64,000 nucleotides of DNA from Proteles cristata cristata (lineage: Eukaryota > Chordata > Mammalia > Carnivora > Hyaenidae), in the NCBI GenBank assembly GCA_017311185.1, contig JAESUZ010002878.1, forward strand, positions 186,001 to 250,000, given 5' to 3'. Positions 56,662 through 64,000 of the stretch are shown one piece after another. The notes under the pieces are model-generated. The model was not told where the DNA came from. It saw only the letters and a program-made list of their open reading frames with translations, and did no database searches. Each line of letters opens with the position of its first letter. The stretch's first letter is position 1. A program made the translations under genes and the position numbers.

Positions 56662-59600
56662 AAAAGTTGAAATTTAATGTATTTATAATGATAGCAAATA
56701 TATTTTAAACCTATAAAAAGATAATCTCTTGCTTCAGAGACACTCTGAGGAACAAAGTTGGTTTTCACTGTGCTGTTTTACTGTGTGATATGGGAAGTCA
56801 GACAAAAAGGAATAAATCTATCATTAAAAAAAAATCACTCATCTAATGTAAGAAATGTATACATTTGATTATCAGTCACAAAACATAATTTCACTCTTTA
56901 AAAAATAAAATGAATAAATTTGATAATAGAGTATTATAAAACATAAAGTACATAAACATTTTTATATACTTAAAAGTATACTTCAATTATACCGTAAAAT
57001 ACATAATATAAAACCCAAATTCTATAAGCATGTAATTTTTTATATGTTTTAGTCATAAACAAAATACTTTCCTTTCCAAAAATTTCATATAGGAGACAAA
57101 TCCTCAATTCTTTACTATGATCAGAGGCCAGTGTTATATCTACAGTATATCTTTTGGCCACTGTGACATTTCATTGAGCCTTTATTCTTGGACAACATAT
57201 TTCCAACCATATTGTATTCTTTAATCTTAAATAGTTTTGTTTTGTTTGGATCTTATCTTGATTTAGGGAAAAAGATATTTCACTCCATGAGTTACGTTTC
57301 TAAATGATGGTCCCAAAATAGATCAGACAAGCAAATTATTTGCATGGATTGCTTCCACTGAGAGAGTAATGTGCTCCTACAGCCTCCTTGTCTTGTCTCG
57401 TAGCTCTCACACTGGTAGTTGTTGAAAGATCCCAGCGCCACCCATATACTCATCAAAGAAAGGTTTTCAGACCAAAACAAAACACTTTCCCTCAATTTAA
57501 CAATTAGTGTCTCGAAGGTATGTCATGCATACCTTCTCATGATTATGGTACAAATGGACCAGTAAAGATTTTTTGCACCAAAATATACATCAGACATTTT
57601 TTTTTCTGATTGTGTTTGTTTCATTGATTAATACAGGAACTTCAACTTAAAATAATTTTACCTACTGTCTCTGAGCTCTGTTGGCAAAATCAGTAGAATA
57701 CTTCTAAAATTATGTCAAAATGTTTATAGTTTGAACACATTTTAGGTGCTAAGTAGCTAATCCACATTGTTTTAGTTTAATGCTTTTGTGTAATTGTGTG
57801 TGCGTATACACATCTATGCACCTTCTAATGTCGTTAGCATGGCTTTCAGTGTCTTACTTTTTACCACTGGAACATGCCTGGCATTTAGGAAAGCGTTGAT
57901 TTACTTTTGCATGTCAAGTATGGAAATATAGCTTTTCCCTCACACAGTGACTAATGAGCCTGTCAGTAGAATGGTGTTTTACAGAGTTTTATGCAACAAA
58001 GGACTAGTGGCTACTTTTTATTCTATACTCAAAGCAGCAAGACATGGCAAGCAGAACCAAAATGTCAAATGTAATCTATCATGACTCAATTACATGTGAC
58101 AAGAAACATAAAAGAAAAGAAATATATTGTTAGATAAATCTAAGCACATTAGATAATGGAAAGATTTTATTTATTTCTCATAGTGCAATATTTGATAGCA
58201 ATAAACAAATATATTTAGTCAATTTCCTTGAATCACAATTATGATATGTACAAATATTACATTATTCTCCATCAGCTACTCCTTGATTGTGATAAGGAAA
58301 ATACAGTATCTTTAAAGTTTCCACTAATTCTTTCAAATAAGATAGCAATAGGAAGAGACTAGTCAATATTTATTATAAGAAGTATCTGAGATGATTAGTT
58401 TTAATATCAGCTTGTCAATAAAATGTGAGAAATCAAAATTGGCACAATTTCCTAGAGCTAGTAGTGGCAATTTTAGACAAAAGAAAAAAGATCATTTTGC
58501 CAGATATGAGAGGAAATTGAGCATACACATCGCAGTCAATACGTTCATGTTGACTTGGGAAGCAACCATCATGAAATACCCCAGTAGGACATTTTGGATT
58601 CAGATATTTTCAAAGCTGAAAAAGAATCTTAAAAAGCAATCATGGGCTTCTGAAAGCTTTTGACAATATTTCCTCCAAAACAATACCCAGTATCAAATAT
58701 AAGTAACTTTACTCAGATTTTCTATAGCAAAGCTCACCTGCAATGTGCTTTCAAACATGGAGACAGTCATTTGTCAGGAAGTGAACAAATGGTGGAAGTT
58801 TCTGAAGCCTAGAGTTGCATTTTCCAACAAAGTGGCCTCTAGTCACACATAACTATATAACTTTAAGCTTAAATTAGTTACTAAATAAAAATTAAATAGT
58901 TATTTTCCCAGTAGTTCCTCAAATGACCTTAGAAGACTGGGAAAACCACATCTTTGGAAACATGTGTGAACTTCCCTCTGCTCATCACAGAGAAGGAGGA
59001 AGCCAGGGAAGAGTAAGGGGACTGGGCACGCAGCAAGAAGTGCAAACCCAGAATTGCACAGGGAGGTCTTATTGCCAGAAGAGAAATACTCCCAGCAAGC
59101 AATGCAAACCCTGCCTACCCAGGCATGGGACCTCCAGCCCTGTATCACCCCCTAACCACTCTCTGCTCCAAATGTTGCAAAGCAGCCCTCCGTGGCTTTC
59201 TGAAGCCATTTTCAGACGAACTTGGAAATCCTGTCCTGCTAGGCTTCCAAAGCCTTATTTTAGAAGTAATAACCTTTTCCGTACTCTCTTGGGATCTGTG
59301 TGGCATCATCGGTGTTGACATCTGAACCAGATTTGGGTCCTTCAGGGTGTCTACAGTAGTGCTATAAGTGATTAATCCAAAAATAGTTTAAGATACAATT
59401 TATCATGTCCCAATATGGTGACTTTTAGAGACATCACATATTTGATTCACTGAAAAGTGTCTATAGTTAGAACCATAAAGGATAATTCACACTTCATAGC
59501 ATCATTTTAGTAGGTACATTTGATAAGGAGAGACCCCAATGGTATCTATCTTAAAGAGTCACAAAAGGGGACTTGAAATCTCATTTATTCAGACACTTGT

Positions 59601-60682
59601 CGCTGAATGTTGTCATATGTATAGTAATTACAGGGAATGTACTCAGCCCACGATTGCCAATAATGGAAAAGCTCTAACTAGCTTTCTTAGTCTCTTCTGT
59701 TTTCCTGACACCTAACATAAATCATATGAGTTTAATCCCATTTCCTCCCATAATATTGTCAAAAGTAATATAGAACAGCTATCTCCAAAAATAACTCTCC
59801 ATGTACTTTAAAGAAAATTCTAAGAAATACTCCATCTATCACTCTCACCTGTAGCTACCAACTAAATCTCTTTTTTGACTGTATGCCTAAATCCTGTTTG
59901 CCAGGTCATTTAGCCATTTTAATATATCTCCTCTAGAATTTTTTGTCTTCCAGGTCCTTTACCTCTCTTGTGAGGCACAGATTCTGCAACTAGGCACTGT
60001 GTCTCAATGATCTAGTGATAATGAAAAATAATTAACAGATAAATAATAAGTTAAATAATATTTGTTTATATTAGCCCATCTTCTAAATGTCTTCTAAAAG
60101 CCTGTCTTTTGCTGCCATGTTTTTGAACTCTCCCATCCCTCTCTTGTTCTTACTATATATATACAATTACAGGTATAAAGAGAACTTACATGCTTAAGGA
60201 CACTTTTTTTTTCTTCCCTATCTCTATAAGTAATCCTTCTTTTCCCATTTTTCCTCACATCCAGGAATTGAATTGAACCATTCAATTCAGCCTGGCTCAA
60301 CTTTCCCTAAGTCTCAGTGAAGACTTAGTACTTCGTAAAAGCCATTGGACAGACAAAGGAGGCACTAGATGGAAAACCACAGATAGCACTGGCTGGTTAA
60401 AGCAAGTACTTGCTACTCTATCTAGGCAAATTGTGTTTTGATTTTAACATCAAATTCTTACTCCAGATCTGTTTGCATTACTGCCTTTTCCAAATTACCA
60501 AAGACATTACCATTTGACAGTCTTTTTACTCACATTTTATACTCATTATAATCAGACTGATTTGGATTCCTAGAAAGGAAATCCATTCAAACTAGTGACT
60601 TTTAAAAAGATATTTTGTATCATACAGGCCTAGTGACAACACAAGCAAAATAAATAACCAGCCATAAGAAAGGATAAGAACT
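56662..60682. other. 4.0 kb without recognised interspersed repeats or genes
   Basis: No SINE, LINE or LTR that I recognise, which is unusual here. It contains one GC-richer patch with overlapping frames on both strands (58900-59325; longest 131 codons plus, 82 minus), none with a domain I know. See findings. Confidence 0.45.
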
Positions 60683-60904
60683 GGGGCGCCTGGGTGGCTC
60701 AGTCAGATAGGCGTCCGATTTTGGCTCGGGTCATAATCTCACAGTTCTTGGGTCCGGGCCCCGCGTCGGGTTCTGTGCTGGCAGCTCGGAGCCTGGAGCC
60801 TGTTTCGGATTCTGTGTCTCCCTCTCTCTCTGCCCCTCCCCCACTCATGCTCTGTCTCTCTGTCTCAGAAATAAACTATAAAAATTAAAAAAAAAAAAAA
60901 AAAA
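60683..60904 (+). mobile_element. Feliform SINE, cat-type tail
   Basis: Head GGGGCGCCTGGGTGGCTCAG, CT block CCCTCTCTCTCTGCCCC, TCTGTCTCAGAAATAAAC tail and an A-run of about 18. The B-box region is mutated (GGGTCCGGGCCCC). TSD not convincing. Confidence 0.94.
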
Positions 60905-62388
60905 GAATTGACATCCCCAGGACACTCTAACATTTCTTTCGTTCTTCACTCCATTGATGACTCTCTCCTCATGTTTACTCTGTTAAACTTTCTACTTCAT
61001 AGAAAGTATGGCTGTTTTTATTGTTGTTTTGGTAATTTATCTTGCCCTTGACTTAGAATAGCCACCCCAGCTTCACAGTGAAAAATAGTATCCCAAGCCT
61101 GTCTTTTACCCCAACTGCCAAAGTTTTGCATCTCTTATATCAGATTCTGACTGATCAGAATTTTCTTATAAGCCAAGTCACAAATCATGTATCATTCCAG
61201 ATTTGGAATAACATGTCCAAACCAGATATAATCATCTATTGCTAGAGTGTAGGGAGGAGTAGAATATGTAAGGCAAAAATAAGTTTCCACCCCAAGATTT
61301 CCTCTGGTAGTTAAATACAAGTAAGCCTTAGAGGAATAAATGATATTCACATCCAGGTAAACAGGATGTTGGTGGCACGAAAGGAGAAACAGGCAATACG
61401 TATAGACAGTGATTGCCTAAGGTGATGCTAGTCACAGTTTCATCTTAATCAAGATGATTGTGATTTTTTGGATCTCTGTAACTAAAAAGAGTAAAATGTG
61501 TAAGTGATAAATAACCAATTTAGATCTGTAAAGTTAGAAATACATTGAAGTAATAGAGAAGTTTAAAAGGGAGAGCTAGTATTCACACCAGCACAACTTA
61601 CATCCAGCCTACAGAAAAGTGCTTTGCAGCAGATAATTCAAAGACCTAGACCAGATTGTGTAAAATCTCATAAAATTCAAGGCCTGGATAAAAAGATCGA
61701 TCAGACGAACCTCAAATCCAAATATCAATTCTGAATGAACCTACCAAACACCTACTGACCTGAAATGATTAGGGATTCTTCCAGACGACTAGGTTTCAAA
61801 GATTCTGATCAGCACAAAATATTACAAAAGGCAGCTTTTTTGCTGGAACCTGGAATAATATTGCTAAAAGCACATGAGATACATTTTCCAATATGATCAG
61901 GAGCATATTTTATGTGCTGTAATAATATACTTGATAATATTGCCACATCACAGAAATTCAAAGTCAAATAATAACTTCAAAAAACAATCCCTAAATAAAC
62001 ATTAATCATTCTGTGTTTGCATTATATGAAATGAAAATAATAGCAATCAAAGCTCAGAAATGCCTGTGTAGAGATTTTTTTTAATAAATGTTCCTCAGCT
62101 CCATGATTGTAACTATTTCTGATACTGATATCTTATGTAGTATTGTGACAGAATTGGTGAAATAAAGAACACATCCAAACTTATCTTTTCCTACAAGTAA
62201 AATTGCTATTTGTAGAGCTTCATCTTGGCCATTTGGTTCACCAAGACCAGGAATTTTATTAATATGTACATTTCAAAGAAGACTTTCTATATGTAGGTTG
62301 TTATTATAAATTATGAGCCTTCTTTGGAGGCTCAAATATCTCCCAAATATCTTGGTTTGTATGGATGAATACCTTTCATTAAAAATTT
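60905..62388. other. Unassigned sequence, no gene
   Basis: No recognised repeat. No frame of interest. Confidence 0.45.
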
Positions 62389-62604
62389 AGAGGCACGTGG
62401 GTGGCTCAATTGGTTAAGCATCCGAATTCAGCTCAGGTCATGATCTCAAAGTTCATCAGTTTGAGCCCCACATTGGGCTTTGTGCTGATAGCTCAGAGCC
62501 GGGAGGCTACTTCTCATTCTGTGTCTTCTTCTCTCTCTACCCTCCCCACCCCCCAACCCCGCTCATACTCTGTCTCTGTCTCTCTCAAAAACAAAGATTT
62601 TTTT
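62389..62604 (+). mobile_element. Feliform SINE
   Basis: Head GAGGCACGTGGGTGGCTCAA, B-box-like CAGTTTGAGCCCC, C-rich CT block (CCCACCCCCCAACCCC) and AAAAACAAAGATTTTTTTAA tail. Weak TSD AAAAATTTAG/AAAAATATTTA. Confidence 0.92.
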
Positions 62605-63118
62605 AAAAATATTTAAAAAGTTATATATAGTTTGCCATTTTCCAGATATCCTAGGCAGAGTGCAAAAATTGTAATAAGAGGCTGTTATATAATTATATTA
62701 AAATAAAACAGTTAAACAAAAACTTCTGATCAATAGATGAAACTGAGTTTTATTTTCATCTCTGAAAATAAACCAAGACGTACAAACTTTGGTAATATTT
62801 CCGACCTGAATCTGAGACTGTTCAATAATTATATAAAATAAATAACTTTCTATCTATAGATAGTTTATGTGAAAAATTATTAAAAATTAATATGGTATTT
62901 GAGTTTCGTAACAGCAGAATATACTGGGTATACTGATAACATTTTTAAAAATGAAACTCATTTATATTCACATAATTACAAATTTGCATGGATTTGAAAG
63001 ACATAATGCTCTTTATCCAACTTTTCCCAGTGGTAACGTGTTGCAAAACTATAGTACAACATCACATCAGAATATCAAAATTGATAGAGCCAAGATGAAG
63101 AACATTTTCACCATCACA
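62605..63118. other. Unassigned AT-rich sequence
   Basis: Nothing recognised. Confidence 0.4.
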
Positions 63119-63130
63119 AGAATCCCTCCA

Positions 63131-63370
63131 GGGCACCTTGGTGGCTCAGTCAGTTAAGTGTCTGACTCTTGATTTCCTGCTGAAATCATGATCTCATGGT
63201 TCATTGGATCGAGACAGGCAGGGCACTGCACTGGCAGTGTAAAGCCTGCTTGCGATTCTCTCTCCCTCACTATCTGCCTGTCCCCTACTCTTTCTAATGC
63301 ACACTCTCTCCCTTTCTCTAAGTAAATTAAAAAATTAAACAAATAAGTAAATACATCTTTTTAATGAGAA
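63131..63370 (+). mobile_element. Older carnivore SINE with TSD
   Basis: Head GGGCACCTTGGTGGCTCAGT, middle GGTTCATTGGATCGAGACAG and CACTGCACTGGCAGTGTAAA of the older type, tail AAGTAAATTAAAAAATTAAA. TSD AGAATCCCTCC/AGATTCCCTCC. Confidence 0.92.
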
Positions 63371-63535
63371 AGATTCCCTCCTGTCGCCCTTTTACATCCA
63401 CCATCACACCACACCTGCCATCATCCTCCTCATGACTAGCAGCCACTCATCTGCTTCATCTCTATAATTTTGTATTTTGAGGATATTACAACTGTGGAAT
63501 CATACAGTATATACCATTTAGAATTGGACGGGCCT

Positions 63536-63582
63536 GCCTGCCTTCCTTCCTTCCTTCCTTCCTTCCTTCCTTCCTTCCTTCC

Positions 63583-63654
<72 letters not shown>
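63536..63654. repeat. (CCTT)n(TTTC)n compound microsatellite
   Basis: About 11 CCTT units (63541-63581), a CATC interruption, then about 17 TTTC units (63585-63654). It occupies the position of the reversed A-rich tail of the adjoining minus-strand SINE. The 96- and 98-codon frames through it (KERKERKE-type and SFLPSFLP-type) are artefacts. Confidence 0.97.
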
Positions 63655-63815
63655 AAGAGAAAGAGAGTGTAGGAGGGGCAGAAAGAGAGAGAATCTTAAG
63701 CAGCCTCGATACTCAGCACAGAGCAAGAGGGGAGCTCAATCCCACAACCCTGAGAGCATGACCTGAGCCAAAGTCAAGAGTTAGACACTTAACTGTCTGA
63801 GCACCCAGGGGTCTC
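63655..63815 (-). mobile_element. Older carnivore SINE whose tail became the microsatellite
   Basis: Minus-strand copy: GAGAGTGTAGGAGGGGCAG block, CAATCCCACAACCCTGAGAG middle, and a reversed head ending GAGCACCCAGGGGTCTC. A possible TSD, TAGAATTGGA/TAGAATGGGA, brackets microsatellite plus SINE (63519-63528 and 63816-63825), supporting one insertion. Confidence 0.88.
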
Positions 63816-64000
63816 TAGAATGGGATTTTCCATGAGCAGTGAACACTGGAGTTTACAGAGGCTGTCATGCAGTTTGGTCCCTTTGTATTGTTGAATAGGA
63901 TATTTTGGTATGGATGCACCATTTGGTATGGTTCATTGAACAATTGAACCATTTGGTATGGTTCATTGAACAATTCAGGGGTTATTTGGGTTGTTCAGGT

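Larger units (their letters stand above)
63371..64000 (-). mobile_element. L1 3'-region fragment, running off the window
   Basis: Antisense L1 text on both sides of the SINE at 63536-63815: TGTGGAATCATACAGTATAT, then CATTTGGTATGGTTCATTGA and GGGGTTATTTGGGTTGTTCA. Contains a 30-bp tandem duplication (63918-63975). Continues beyond 64000. Confidence 0.65.

Noticed and set aside
63436..63766. Frames of 96 and 98 codons with Lys-Glu-Arg or Ser-Phe-Leu-Pro repeats
   Set aside because: They translate the CCTT/TTTC microsatellite and adjoining SINE; no gene.

Overview
The window is nuclear DNA from a carnivoran mammal, almost certainly a feliform (cat-side) carnivore. The evidence is the dense tRNA-Lys-derived carnivore SINE of the SINEC_Fc type: a head reading GCGCCTGGGTGGCT, A and B boxes, a CT-rich 3' region and an A-rich tail. 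I count 31 copies or fragments on both strands. The youngest group (10318, 21559, 44221, 52055 and 56442) shares sequence features, including a CTAGAAATAAATAAAACATT tail, that differ from the domestic-cat consensus I know. I therefore do not commit to Felidae itself or name a species.

I find no host protein-coding gene, rRNA, genuine tRNA gene or CRISPR array. Nearly all open frames are short, chance or repeat-borne. The window reads as AT-rich, gene-poor intergenic or long-intron DNA built from layers of retrotransposons. The oldest layer is decayed L2, MIR, MER5A-like DNA transposon, ERV-L/MaLR and old L1 pieces. Carnivore-era L1 and SINE insertions lie over it, several still bounded by target-site duplications (TSDs).

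Layout. 1-12.2 kb: L2, MIR and MER5A relics, a minus-strand L1 (8.2-9.76 kb) carrying two SINEs, and further SINEs. 12.2-18.0 kb: an old L1 piece broken by a plus-strand ERV-L relic (MLT2-type LTR, gag-like region, pol-like region). 18-27.5 kb: AT-rich DNA with old L1, two SINEs and a MIR. 27.5-31.1 kb: minus-strand L1, a complex TG/TA microsatellite holding a head-only SINE, then a second ERV-L relic on the minus strand with its LTR. 31-47.6 kb: SINEs, L2, a short 5'-truncated L1 with TSD, and an MLT1-type LTR. 47.6-52 kb: repeat-poor, but with a minus-strand 112-codon open stretch resembling a Ty3/gypsy reverse-transcriptase palm. 52-54.4 kb: L1 ORF2 relic split by an older SINE, then MIR. 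54.4-64 kb: a repeat-poor 4 kb block, late SINEs, a large CCTT/TTTC array grown from a SINE tail, and the end of another L1.

I did not find an undescribed functional system. The item most worth a second look is the gypsy-like reverse-transcriptase relic at 51195-51530. Family names come from pattern recognition without database searches. Repeat boundaries are approximate except where a TSD fixes them.
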